Positions 48,066 through 56,288 of a DNA stretch of 64,000 bases are shown piece after piece. The stretch is taken from contig NZ_JAPUVI010000089.1 of the NCBI RefSeq assembly GCF_029255285.1, positions 62,001-126,000 on the forward strand, in the 5' to 3' direction. Within the stretch, counting starts at the first letter, position 1. Each line of letters opens with the position of its first letter. Position numbers and translations under genes: made by a program. Below the pieces are notes generated by a model. That model saw nothing but the letters and a program-made list of their open reading frames with translations, ran no database searches and was not told the origin of the DNA. The stretch is from Accumulibacter sp. (GTDB taxonomy: Bacteria; Pseudomonadota; Gammaproteobacteria; Burkholderiales; Rhodocyclaceae).

Positions 48066-49540
48066 CGTAGCAGGCCGGCGGCTACGCGCGCCTCGCTGGA
48101 GCCCGGAAAGCCGGCGCTCAAGCGGTCGGCGTATTCGCTTGCCCGCTGCCGGCCGTGCCGTCGCAGTTCGCCGTGAACGACCGCCAGCCACAGTCCTGGC
48201 AGGGCGTCGTGGGCCGGTGCCGCTGCCTGCAGGAGGTCGGCGAGGCGCGCGGTGTCGTCGATCCGGTTCATGCGGGCGAAACGCTGACCGAGGCGGGCGA
48301 GGAGGTCAGGGCTCAGGCGCGGCCGCGGTATGGCGGTATTCCAGTAGGTGGCGAACGAGGCCTGGACCAGATCGTCGGTTCCCGGATCGCTGTCACCGAG
48401 CGCGAAGATCCGTTCTGCGGCGAGCTGGAAATCGGCGTCGGCAGGAACCAGCTTGGCGAGGTTGAAGAATTTCGTCAACGCTTCGCGGTCGTTCGGACGC
48501 AGAGCGACCAGGCGGCGATAGGCGGCGCGCGCCGCATCCACCTGCATCCGGCGCAGCAAGTCCTCGGCCCTTGCCTTCTCGGCGGCGAAGCCGTCGTCCG
48601 CCGGGGCGGCCGGCAGTTTCAGCGTGGCCGCCGGATGACGCCATTTGTACCAGGCGATCAGAAGCGCGCCGCTCACCAGGCCGCCGGCGTGCGCCATGTA
48701 CGCCACGCCACCCTCACCGTCGAATTTTTGCTGCACCACCTCGTAGACAATCCAGAGCGGCAGGAGGATGATCGCCGGCGCCTTTACGTAGTCGAAATAG
48801 AACAGGAACTGGTAGAAAAAGCGGATGCGCTGGCGACCGTAGAGGGTGACGTACATGGCCATCAGTCCGGCGATTGCGCCCGAGGCGCCAAGGCCGATGC
48901 TCGGTGAACCCCAGCGCGCGGCCAGGTCGACCAGCTGGGCGCCGACTCCCGCCAGCAGATAGTAGGCCAGGTAGCGCCAGCGGCCAAGAGTCACTTCGAC
49001 GGTGTAGCCGAAGAGGAAGAGGAACACCATGTTGCCGATCAGATGGGCTGCGGATGCGTGCAGGAAGGCGGCCGTAAGTGTCGTCAGCGGCTGCCAGTCG
49101 GCCGGATTGGACGACCAGCGAGCGGTGAAACCGTTTCCCTTCAGGCGTTCGAAAGTGCTCCGCTGGCTAAGCCACAGGGCGTATTCAGGCTCCTCCGGGC
49201 GGACGATCCTGCCGCTGTGCAGGGCCGTCTGGAAGGCCCGGTCACGCTCCATCAGGCGCAGCAGCGACTGGCCGTCACGTACCTTGGGCTGGTGTGCGAT
49301 CTTGTCGGCGATCTCGCGTTGTTGCCGGTTGCCGTTTTCGCGCAGCCAGGCGGCGTAACGCGGCAACTCCACTGCGGGCAGCGAGGACTGCGCGTAGAAC
49401 TCGGCGGCGCGCCGCCAAGCCTGCTCGTCGGCACGCTGCGGGCCGAAGTAGACGACGACATTGACCAGGATGAGCAATATGGTGAACCATGGTGGGTCGC
49501 GCCAGTCCGGCTGGCCGTTGAGAGGGAAGACGATGAACAT
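48062..49540 (-). CDS. Rhomboid protease with TPR tail
   Basis: Intramembrane serine protease of 492 residues. Catalytic Ser220 is in GLGASGAIAG and His284 in YMAHAGG; HLIGN (166-170) supplies the oxyanion His and Asn. The first helix (18-33) is separated from the core by an unusually long loop of about 110 residues, and a soluble helical, TPR-like tail covers about 310-492. The ATG at 49540 overlaps the possible thpR start on the other strand. Substrates are unknown. Confidence 0.85.
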   Translation of the reverse strand: MFIVFPLNGQPDWRDPPWFTILLILVNVVVYFGPQRADEQAWRRAAEFYAQSSLPAVELPRYAAWLRENGNRQQREIADKIAHQPKVRDGQSLLRLMERDRAFQTALHSGRIVRPEEPEYALWLSQRSTFERLKGNGFTARWSSNPADWQPLTTLTAAFLHASAAHLIGNMVFLFLFGYTVEVTLGRWRYLAYYLLAGVGAQLVDLAARWGSPSIGLGASGAIAGLMAMYVTLYGRQRIRFFYQFLFYFDYVKAPAIILLPLWIVYEVVQQKFDGEGGVAYMAHAGGLVSGALLIAWYKWRHPAATLKLPAAPADDGFAAEKARAEDLLRRMQVDAARAAYRRLVALRPNDREALTKFFNLAKLVPADADFQLAAERIFALGDSDPGTDDLVQASFATYWNTAIPRPRLSPDLLARLGQRFARMNRIDDTARLADLLQAAAPAHDALPGLWLAVVHGELRRHGRQRASEYADRLSAGFPGSSEARVAAGLLR

Positions 49541-50225
49541 GCGGCGATTATGCCATGCGCGCGCGCCGCTCGCCGCCCAGGCCGAAGCGGCGTCGAGTGG
49601 CGACAAGCCGCGCGCTAGTTCGGGCGGCGACCGGGTGGCCTCGCCCCTCGATGCCGTCACCGCCCCGGCCGCCGCCGCGAGTCGGGCGGCGCGCGCGGGC
49701 TCGTCTTCGCCCGACCTGCCGGCACAGGCGCGCCTGTTTCTCGCGCTTTGGCCGGCACCCGACGAGACTGCCGAACTCGTTCGCCACCTCGCGCAATGGC
49801 GATGGCCCGCCGGAGCGTCGCTGGTCAGGCACGAGCGCCTGCATCTGACGCTGCACTTCATCGGTGCGCTGGAGCGTCGGCGGCTGGCCGAAGTGAGCGC
49901 CGGGCTGCGGGTGCCGAGCGAGGACTTTGCCCTGCCTCTGAGCCTGGCCACGATCTGGCCGCGCGGAATCGCCGTGCTGCAGACGACCTCGCTTCCCGAA
50001 CCACTGATGCGACTGCATGGGCGTCTGGCGGAAGCGCTGCGCGTCCTCGGCCTGCCGGTCGAGGCGCGCGACTTCCGGCCGCATGTGACCCTGGCACGGC
50101 GTGCTTCCGGGGCCGTCGCGCCACTCGCCGCGCCGCCCTTGTATTGGCAGGTCGGCGGCTACGTGCTGGTCGAGTCCCTGCGCGGCGCCGGCGGTGGCTA
50201 CGTGATCCGCGAGCGCTACAGTTGA
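49533..50225 (+). CDS. thpR: RNA 2',3'-cyclic phosphodiesterase
   Basis: 2H-phosphoesterase (LigT/ThpR). Both HxT motifs are present: HLTL at 104-107 and HVTL at 184-187, with RLFLALWP opening the domain. The ATG at 49533 gives 230 residues, but the first 60 are low-complexity and the family is usually about 180 long, so a later start such as the GTG at 49636 (196 residues) is quite possible. With the early start the gene overlaps the divergent rhomboid start. Confidence 0.8.
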   Translation: MNMRRLCHARAPLAAQAEAASSGDKPRASSGGDRVASPLDAVTAPAAAASRAARAGSSSPDLPAQARLFLALWPAPDETAELVRHLAQWRWPAGASLVRHERLHLTLHFIGALERRRLAEVSAGLRVPSEDFALPLSLATIWPRGIAVLQTTSLPEPLMRLHGRLAEALRVLGLPVEARDFRPHVTLARRASGAVAPLAAPPLYWQVGGYVLVESLRGAGGGYVIRERYS

Positions 50226-50327
50226 CGTGCTTCGCCGGGCGGTCGACAGGCGCGGTGTGGCGGACGAAATGAGGCACAATGGCGCCCTTTTCAATCGCTG
50301 TGGCCATCTGATGGCAGAAAGCCGCCC

Positions 50328-51242
50328 ATGTCGCACCGCCTTGCCGTCGCCCTGATGGTGCTGGTCACGCTGCTCTGGAGCATCGCGGGCGTCGTCGCGC
50401 GCCATCTCGATAGCGCGGCGGGTTTCGAAGTCACTTTCTGGCGCAGTCTGTTCAATGGACTGGCGCTGGGTGTCGCGCTGAGCGTCATGCGTGGACCGGA
50501 ACTCTGGCGCAGCCTGTCGCACGCTCCCTGGACCGTCTGGCTTTCGGGTATTTGCTGGTCGGTCATGTTCACCGCTTTCATGCTCGCCATCACGCTGACC
50601 TCGGTCGCCAACGTGCTGGTCACGATGGCCATCGGCCCCCTGATCACCGCGCTGTTCGCCCGCCTCTTCCTGCAACACCGCTTGCCGGCGAGAAGCTGGC
50701 TGGCGATCGCGGTCGGCGGGCTGGGAATCGGCTGGATGTTCTGGCAGGAAGCGCGCAGCAGCCTGTCGTTCACCGGTACCGTCGTCGCCCTGGCCGTGCC
50801 GTTTGCCGCCGCGCTGAACTTCACGACACTGCAGCACGTCGGCCACACCGCTTCCGATACTCCTGCCGGGACTCGCCAGGACATGTTGCCGGCGGTCCTC
50901 ATCGGTGCCGCGTTGTCGTCGTTGTTTACCTTGCCGATGGCTTATCCTTTCCATGCCTCGGCGCACGATGTCGGCTTGCTGGCGCTGCTCGGCGTCGTTC
51001 AGCTGGCGATTCCCTGCCTGCTGCTGGTACGCCTGTCGCGCGTCCTTTCGGCGCCGGAGATCGCCCTGCTCGGCCTGCTCGAAGTCGTTTTCGGCGTCAC
51101 CTGGGCATGGTTGGGCGCCGGCGAGCAGCCCGGCACCGGCACGCTGGCCGGCGGTCTACTGGTGCTCGGCGCCTTGGTCGGCAACGAGGCGCTGGCCCTG
51201 CGCTGCCGCGACAAGGGCGCAGCAAGGGCGGGATCGTCCTGA
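50328..51242 (+). CDS. EamA/DMT-family transporter
   Basis: A 304-residue permease with ten hydrophobic helices in two EamA repeats. SHRLAVALMVLVTLLWSIAGVVARH and ALSVMRGP are in repeat 1, and the second repeat begins after a GTRQDML loop. Such proteins export amino acids, nucleotides or other metabolites; the substrate cannot be assigned. It stands alone, converging on the isomerase gene. Confidence 0.85.
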   Translation: MSHRLAVALMVLVTLLWSIAGVVARHLDSAAGFEVTFWRSLFNGLALGVALSVMRGPELWRSLSHAPWTVWLSGICWSVMFTAFMLAITLTSVANVLVTMAIGPLITALFARLFLQHRLPARSWLAIAVGGLGIGWMFWQEARSSLSFTGTVVALAVPFAAALNFTTLQHVGHTASDTPAGTRQDMLPAVLIGAALSSLFTLPMAYPFHASAHDVGLLALLGVVQLAIPCLLLVRLSRVLSAPEIALLGLLEVVFGVTWAWLGAGEQPGTGTLAGGLLVLGALVGNEALALRCRDKGAARAGSS

Positions 51243-51258
51243 GATCGCCGCGCGCCGT

Positions 51259-51912
51259 TTATTGCGACGGACGGCGGCGCGGGTCGGCAGCCGGGCGGGC
51301 GGCGCCGACCGGCAAGTCGGCCACGCGCCGCATTTCGGCGGTCGACACGATTCGCGGGTCGGCCAGGTAGGCCTTGGCGAAGTCGGTCGCGTCGGCGCCC
51401 CAGAACAACTCGCCATCGATCGCCAGCGTCGGTACTCCGAAGACGCCGGCGGCGATCGCCTGTTGCGTCGCACCGCGTAGCGCTTCCTTGACTTCCGGGT
51501 GCGATGGTCGCTTCGGGTCGACCGCGAGCGCCTGCGCCAGATCGGCCAACACTCGGCCGTCCGCGGGGTCGGCGGCAGTCGTCCATAAGGCGTCGAAAAT
51601 CAGGCGCACGGCCGGCTCGCTGTTGCCGGCGGCAATCGCCAGCCGCAGATAGGGCAGCGAATTGAAGGGATGCGTCGCCGGAAAGCGAAACGGCACCCCA
51701 CGTTGGCTCGCCATCCATGTGCAGCTACGATAAGTCCACAGGCGCTTCGGTGCGATCTCGGCCGGCCCCTTTTGCTGCCAGTAATCGAGCAGGCCGGCGA
51801 AGAGCACCGGCCGGTAACGAATGGCGACATCGGGCGGCAGTTCGCCGAGGCGGGCCAGGCCAAGGTAAGCGTAGGGTGAGATGAAGTCGAAATACCAGTC
51901 TGCCTGCCGCAT
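51259..51912 (-). CDS. 2-hydroxychromene-2-carboxylate isomerase-like protein
   Basis: DsbA/kappa-GST-fold protein of 217 residues. WYFDFISPYAYLGLARL has the Ser (in SPYAYLG) that replaces the redox Cys and activates glutathione, and GVFGVPTLAIDGELFWGAD is the cis-Pro region. Enzymes of this family isomerise chromene carboxylates in naphthalene breakdown, but many homologues have no known aromatic substrate and none of the other pathway genes are here. The ATG follows GAGAGGAATGGC. Confidence 0.82.
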   Translation of the reverse strand: MRQADWYFDFISPYAYLGLARLGELPPDVAIRYRPVLFAGLLDYWQQKGPAEIAPKRLWTYRSCTWMASQRGVPFRFPATHPFNSLPYLRLAIAAGNSEPAVRLIFDALWTTAADPADGRVLADLAQALAVDPKRPSHPEVKEALRGATQQAIAAGVFGVPTLAIDGELFWGADATDFAKAYLADPRIVSTAEMRRVADLPVGAARPAADPRRRPSQ

Positions 51913-52148
51913 GCCATTCCTCTCGTCAGTGAGCGTCGGTCGGCCGCCGCGCCGCCGCGCCGCAGGCGCGGACGGTCGACCATGGCCAGACATTAGCACA
52001 GGAAGCAAGGCGTGGAATGAGGGACAATGCTTAACCTGCATCAAGGCTGTACAGTGCAGGCGACGCGACAATGCCTGACCCCCGGGACGTCGCACCCGGG
52101 GCGGTCGTTGCCGCCGAACACCGACCGTTGGCAACTAGGCGAAAGACC

Positions 52149-52730
52149 ATGAAACCGCTCACGACGCTGATTCTTCTCGTCAGCCTGCTGCTTGCCGGCT
52201 GTACCAAGCCGCCTGCTTTCACATCGACCGACATTACTGGTTCCGAGTGGGGCAAGGATTTCGCCCTCAGCGACGCGCAGGGCCAGCTACGTCGCCTGGC
52301 CGATTTCAAGGGCAAGGCGGTCGTCGTCTTCTTCGGCTACACGCAGTGTCCCGATGTTTGTCCGACGACGCTGTCTTCGATGCGCGAAGTCCTGACGCTG
52401 CTCGGCGAGGACGCCAAGCGTGTGCAAGTGATTTTTGTCACGCTCGACCCGGCACGCGATACGCCGCAGGTTCTGGCCGCCTACGTTACCGCCTTCAACC
52501 CCGGCTTCATTGGCCTGCACGCCGACGACGCGACGACGGCGGCGCTGGCCAGGGAGTTCAAGGTCTTCTACGCCAAGCAGGCCGGCAGCACGGCGGACAG
52601 CTACAGCATAGACCACTCGACCAGCAGCTACGTCTTCGATCCCCAAGGTCGGCTGCGGCTTCTGGTGCGCCACGGCGAAAGCCCCGACCGCGTTGCCGCC
52701 GACCTCAAGCTGTTGCTGGCCGGCAAATGA
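52149..52730 (+). CDS. SCO1/SenC-family copper lipoprotein
   Basis: Thioredoxin-fold protein of 193 residues that helps assemble the copper centre of cytochrome oxidase. Lipobox LLAGC (Cys18) anchors it to a membrane. The copper ligands are Cys67 and Cys71 (CPDVC) and His156 (SIDHSTSS). The ATG at 52149 is chosen because it starts the signal peptide. It heads a probable copper-related set with the PCu(A)C gene 550 bp downstream. Confidence 0.9.
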   Translation: MKPLTTLILLVSLLLAGCTKPPAFTSTDITGSEWGKDFALSDAQGQLRRLADFKGKAVVVFFGYTQCPDVCPTTLSSMREVLTLLGEDAKRVQVIFVTLDPARDTPQVLAAYVTAFNPGFIGLHADDATTAALAREFKVFYAKQAGSTADSYSIDHSTSSYVFDPQGRLRLLVRHGESPDRVAADLKLLLAGK

Positions 52731-52751
52731 TCCTTGGTAAGCTGAGACACG

Positions 52752-53174
52752 ATGAAACTCCCCTTCCTGCTCTTCCTCCTGCTTTCGCTGCCGCTTGCTG
52801 CCGCGCCGACCAGCGATCAGATCAATCTCGATATCGGCACGCCGCCGGTGGTGATCGTCAAACACAGCCTGGCGCAGCGGGCGTCGCGACTGGTCCGCTT
52901 CTACGAAGCGGGCGTCATCGGTCTCGGCTACGACGGCATGGTCAAACTGCGCGACGGTAGCCGGCTGACGTTGGCGCAGCGCCAGATCGCCGAAAAACTC
53001 ATCGACAACGAAAACCCGGACCGCAATTCGCTGATCTATGCGCTTGCCGAAGCACAGGGTGGCCAGGCGGCCGAACCCGCCGCGCGTGCGGCGCAGGTCA
53101 GGCGCTGGAAGGAGCAGTTCCGTTCCGGATGGTGGGTAGAGGACGCCGGCGGTCGCTGGAGCCAGAAGCCCTGA
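52752..53174 (+). CDS. Small periplasmic YdbL/DUF1318-like protein
   Basis: A 140-residue exported protein with a clean signal peptide (about 1-18). The body contains LTLAQRQIAEKLIDNENPDR, LIYALAEAQGG and a C-terminal WVEDAGGRWSQKP. The spacing of the N-x2-R, Y-A-L-A and GRW-x-K elements resembles E. coli YdbL (DUF1318), but the match is weak. It lies 21 bp after the SCO gene. Confidence 0.5.
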   Translation: MKLPFLLFLLLSLPLAAAPTSDQINLDIGTPPVVIVKHSLAQRASRLVRFYEAGVIGLGYDGMVKLRDGSRLTLAQRQIAEKLIDNENPDRNSLIYALAEAQGGQAAEPAARAAQVRRWKEQFRSGWWVEDAGGRWSQKP

Positions 53175-53240
53175 GACTGTTCGGCGTACGCCGCCCCCGC
53201 TGCGGCATCTTGTCGCAGAAGGGCTGGCCGGATGGCCGTT

Positions 53241-53246
53241 TATAAT
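53241..53246 (+). promoter_or_regulatory. -10 element of the PCu(A)C gene
   Basis: A perfect TATAAT box 30 bp before the GTG start at 53277. No acceptable -35 is found at 16-18 bp, so this is only half a promoter by eye; an activator may be needed. Confidence 0.4.
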
Positions 53247-53276
53247 CAACTTCCCTAAACGAACGAGGAGTAGGAT

Positions 53277-53750
53277 GTGAAAGGACTACGCACCTGGCTG
53301 GCCATGGCCATCCTGCTATGCGGGTCGGCGACGGCGGTTTTCGCCGCCGATGTCGAGGTCAAGAATGCCTGGGTACGCGGCACGGTTCCCGGCCAGCAGG
53401 CGACCGGTGCCTTCATGGAAATCGTCAGCCAGTCCGGCGCGACCCTGGTCGGCGCGGCCAGTCCGGCGGCCGCGATCACCGAAATTCACGAAATGAAGAT
53501 GGAAGGGGGCGTGATGAAGATGCGCTCCATCCCACGCCTTCCCCTGCCGGCTGGCAAGCCGGTGCAACTCGGGCCGGGCGGCTACCACGTGATGCTGATC
53601 AAGCTGAAACAGCCCTTGCAGAAAGGGGATTCGGTGGCGTTGACGCTGCAGGTCGAGGGTCAGGACAAGAAAACGGAGGCCGTCGAGGTCAGGGCCGAGG
53701 TTCGCGATCTCGCGGCGGTCGCCGCGCCGTCGGGCGAACACAAGTACTGA
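53277..53750 (+). CDS. Periplasmic copper chaperone PCu(A)C
   Basis: A 157-residue exported copper-binding protein that delivers Cu(I) to cytochrome oxidase together with SCO proteins. Signal peptide about 1-23 (VFAA). The family copper motif H-x10-M-x21-H-x-M is exact: His71, Met82, His104, Met106. The start is a GTG after GAGGAG; an overlapping ATG one base earlier is out of frame. Confidence 0.9.
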   Translation: MKGLRTWLAMAILLCGSATAVFAADVEVKNAWVRGTVPGQQATGAFMEIVSQSGATLVGAASPAAAITEIHEMKMEGGVMKMRSIPRLPLPAGKPVQLGPGGYHVMLIKLKQPLQKGDSVALTLQVEGQDKKTEAVEVRAEVRDLAAVAAPSGEHKY

Positions 53751-53894
53751 GTGGCAACCATGCCGCGCTGGCGAATGGAAGGCTAGCCCTGCTCTTTTCC
53801 GGCCAGTCGTGTTGTCTTGCGCAGTCCAATCTCTGAGCAAGATCCCTTGACACAGCGTTTGCCGCACCGAATAGCCGTGCCACATGATTTAACC

Positions 53895-53904
53895 TGATTA
53901 GCAA
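53895..53904. repeat. Left inverted repeat of the IS1595 relic
   Basis: TGATTAGCAA, the exact reverse complement of the right copy at 54567-54576. Real IS1595 ends are longer, so only the core may survive. Confidence 0.5.
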
Positions 53905-53986
53905 CAATCCTTAGCCACACGCACCCATGGGGGCCCGAACGCGCTATTTTGTACATATTTACAGTTTTAGGCGAAAGGATCCCCTC

Positions 53987-54573
53987 ATGGCAATGAACCG
54001 ACTGCAGTTTCAACCTGGTCTGTCGATGCCCGACGTAGGACCGGTCCAAGTCGACGACGCCTACCTTGAAGGCGAGCACAGCGGTGGCAAGGCCGGTCGT
54101 GGCTCCGAGAACAAGTTCCTTTTTGTCGCCGCGCTCTCGCTCATCGACGACGGGCATTCCTTGCGCGTTACGCTCTCGCCGTGCCCGGCTTCACCCTCAA
54201 GGCCATCGCGGCTTGGGCCAAGACGCATCTGGTCCCGGGCAGCACCGTGTCTTCCGATGGTCTGGCCTGCTTCAGCGCGGTCACCGAAGCCGGGGGCATC
54301 CATCAGCCAAACGTCGTCGCCGGACGAAAGCCGAAAGACTTGCCAGAGTTCCAGTGGATCAAAACCGTCCTGGGCAATCTCAAGACCAGCTTGACCGGTA
54401 GCTATCAGGCTTTGTACTTCCGAAAGTACTCCGCTCGATACCTGGCGGCATTTACCTACCGCTTCAACCGTCGATTCGACCTCAGTACTTTGCATCAGCG
54501 GCTCCTCGTCGCCGCTGCTCGCTGTGGCGCCCACCCTGAGCAGACGATTCGCTTGGCTGAGATTCATTGCTAA
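53987..54573 (+). pseudogene. IS1595-family transposase, deleted and frameshifted
   Basis: The start MAMNRLQFQPGLSMP is the normal N-terminus of this family, but it runs directly into VQVDDAYLEGEHSGGKAGRG at the first catalytic Asp. The zinc-ribbon region between is deleted in frame. After SLIDDGHSLRVTLSP a one-base loss near 54178 shifts the frame; the rest (VPGFTLKAIAAWAKTHL, DGLACFSAVTEAG, GRKPKDLPEFQWI, YLAAFTYRFNRRF) continues in another frame to a TAA at 54573 inside the right repeat. It cannot make an active transposase. Confidence 0.85.
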
Positions 54574-54576
54574 TCA
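54567..54576. repeat. Right inverted repeat of the IS1595 relic
   Basis: TTGCTAATCA; it contains the transposase stop codon. The 200 bp from here to 54776 hold only a 60-codon frame without support. Confidence 0.5.
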
Positions 54577-54776
54577 AGATCGCCTTTGAGCGCTATTGGG
54601 CGAAATGCGGTGCTGAATGGTAAGGAAGTGAGCTTTTCGTCTTCCTGCGCTGGGCTTGATCAGTGCTTTGTGCTGGAAGGATTTCAAATGAGTCTTTCTG
54701 GGGCGAAAGCTGAGAAAATGGCGCTAGATAAGTCTTTCCCGCATCAGTTGCCGTTTCATAAAGCCTGAGCGATTAC

Positions 54777-55814
54777 TTGCCATCTGCTGTGACTTCACTC
54801 GCGATCCTGCTTTCCGGCTTCTCGATATTCAGTGCGATGATCATTGTTCTGACCCACTTTCGGGGTGAGAACTATCAGAATCAGGGGATGTCGAGGGCCA
54901 TGGGGCTGATCCTCCTACTCGCGCTGAGCGCCTTGCAGCTTGCGCATTTTGCCTGGCTCTATCTCGATCAGGCATGGGTTGTTACGCTTCCTTACCGGAT
55001 GACCTTGTTTGCCGTGGCACCGGCCTTCTTCCTGTTCAGTCAGCCGCTACTGCGTCCCCAGGCGCTGTCGCCGATCAGGACGGGGCTGGTCGGACATGCA
55101 TTGCCGGTCCTGATCTCTCCCTGGTTGCCGGACGGACTGGCCTTGCCATTGGCCTTTATTGTTGGCGCCGGGTACTTGCTGTGGCTGACCTACTGTCTCT
55201 ATTGCCTGCGCCGGGAGCGAAGCGGCTTTCACCGTGAAATGCTGTTGCTGGGCGGTGTTTTTGTCATCGCGATAGGCGTCTCTGTCCTCGGGCTGGGTCA
55301 GGGGGCCGTGCCGGGAAAGCCGTTTTACAGTCTTTATGCGATATCGATAGGGGCGGCGTTTTTTCTGGTGCAGACGACTCTCGGCCTCCGGCCAAAGTTG
55401 TCGGTCGAGGTGCGGGAGAGCGTTCAAGCGGCCTATGCCAGTTCGACGCTGACCAAAGTCGATTGTCATTCCATGCTGTCCGCGCTGGATGTCCTGATGC
55501 AGACTGATCGAATTTACGTCGATGCCGATTTGAGCCTGCCAAGTTTGGCTGAGCGCCTCGGTCTGACTACCCACCAGTTGTCCGAGTTGATCAACGTTCG
55601 ATTGGGCAAAGGTTTTTCTCGTTACCTGCGTGAACAGCGGATCGCCGCTGCCAAGGCAATGCTCCGCGATGAACCCTCGGCCTCGGTCCTTTCCGTCGGG
55701 CTCAGTGTTGGCTTCACTTCGCAATCGAATTTCTACGAGGCGTTCCGCGAGGTCGAGGGGATGACGCCCGGTTGCTACCGCAAGCTCCATAGCAAAGGCG
55801 AACTATCTAAATAG
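54777..55814 (+). CDS. Membrane-anchored AraC-family regulator
   Basis: A 345-residue protein with seven hydrophobic helices in residues 5-205 and a C-terminal AraC-type double helix-turn-helix (about 240-340): LPSLAERLGLTTHQLSELIN and SVGLSVGFTSQSNFYEAFRE. The helices resemble the sensor part of other seven-TM AraC regulators. The start is uncertain: TTG at 54777 or GTG at 54789; neither has a strong ribosome-binding site. It probably controls the genes downstream, from which it is separated by a promoter with an inverted repeat. Confidence 0.8.
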   Translation: MPSAVTSLAILLSGFSIFSAMIIVLTHFRGENYQNQGMSRAMGLILLLALSALQLAHFAWLYLDQAWVVTLPYRMTLFAVAPAFFLFSQPLLRPQALSPIRTGLVGHALPVLISPWLPDGLALPLAFIVGAGYLLWLTYCLYCLRRERSGFHREMLLLGGVFVIAIGVSVLGLGQGAVPGKPFYSLYAISIGAAFFLVQTTLGLRPKLSVEVRESVQAAYASSTLTKVDCHSMLSALDVLMQTDRIYVDADLSLPSLAERLGLTTHQLSELINVRLGKGFSRYLREQRIAAAKAMLRDEPSASVLSVGLSVGFTSQSNFYEAFREVEGMTPGCYRKLHSKGELSK

Positions 55815-55818
55815 CCGT

Positions 55819-55857
55819 TTGACGAGGCTTACTGCTCCGAAATGATCTTTTCGGAGC
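55819..55857 (+). promoter_or_regulatory. Promoter with operator-like inverted repeat
   Basis: TTGACG (55819-55824), a 16-bp spacer and AATGAT (55841-55846) form a moderate sigma70 promoter. The perfect 9-bp dyad GCTCCGAAA-N6-TTTCGGAGC (55834-55857) overlaps its -10. Two more CCGAAA/TTTCG copies follow at about 55857-55880. The layout fits a regulator-binding region in front of the gene at 55948. Confidence 0.5.
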
Positions 55858-55947
55858 CGAAAAACGTTCCGTTTCGATAGGAGCGGAAGAATTTCCGGTG
55901 CCAAATCACCAGACTGAGGGCTCCTGTTATCGATTGGGAGTTCTTTC

Positions 55948-56277
55948 ATGAATGCCTATGTTCTGTTGGTCACCGAATCCCTTATCAGCATCGCCGTGAG
56001 CCTCGCGGTTCTTTACGTTCTTTCCGGCCCATTGGTAAGTCTCCTCCGGCAGATTTGCCCAGGCGAACACGCCGCTCTCTTCTGGCTGCAGTACACAAAG
56101 ATGATACTGATGATCGCGCCACTGCTCCTTGTTCTGACGGTGGATATGTTCACGCACTTCGGCGATCCGAAAGACAGCTTGCGCCTGGCCTTGATCGCGA
56201 CGCTGGGCGGATTGCTTATCGGCCTGCACGTGATCGGCCAGCGCGTCGGTCGGTTCGTCACCTTGCCGAAGCAATAG
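55948..56277 (+). CDS. Small membrane protein of the DUF4166 cassette
   Basis: A 109-residue protein with three hydrophobic helices (about 8-28, 50-70 and 80-98), no recognised family. ATG after GGGAG. It is first of four tightly spaced genes (11 bp to the SDR gene). Confidence 0.6.
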   Translation: MNAYVLLVTESLISIAVSLAVLYVLSGPLVSLLRQICPGEHAALFWLQYTKMILMIAPLLLVLTVDMFTHFGDPKDSLRLALIATLGGLLIGLHVIGQRVGRFVTLPKQ

Positions 56278-56288
56278 GAGGAGGCATC

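Larger units (their letters stand above)
53895..54576 (+). mobile_element. Decayed IS1595-family element
   Basis: A 682-bp relic bounded by inverted copies of TGATTAGCAA (53895-53904 and 54567-54576). Inside is a broken IS1595/ISXO2-type transposase. A full element is about 1 kb, so roughly a third is missing, mainly the zinc-ribbon region. No 8-bp target duplication is visible at the present edges. It marks the left side of an accessory cassette. Confidence 0.65.

Noticed and set aside
52050-52070. CTGTACAG palindrome before the SCO gene as a LexA site
   Set aside because: LexA needs CTGT and ACAG separated by eight bases; here they are contiguous.
54586-54768. Sixty-codon frame between the IS relic and the AraC gene
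   Set aside because: Starts at TTG without a ribosome-binding site and resembles nothing known.
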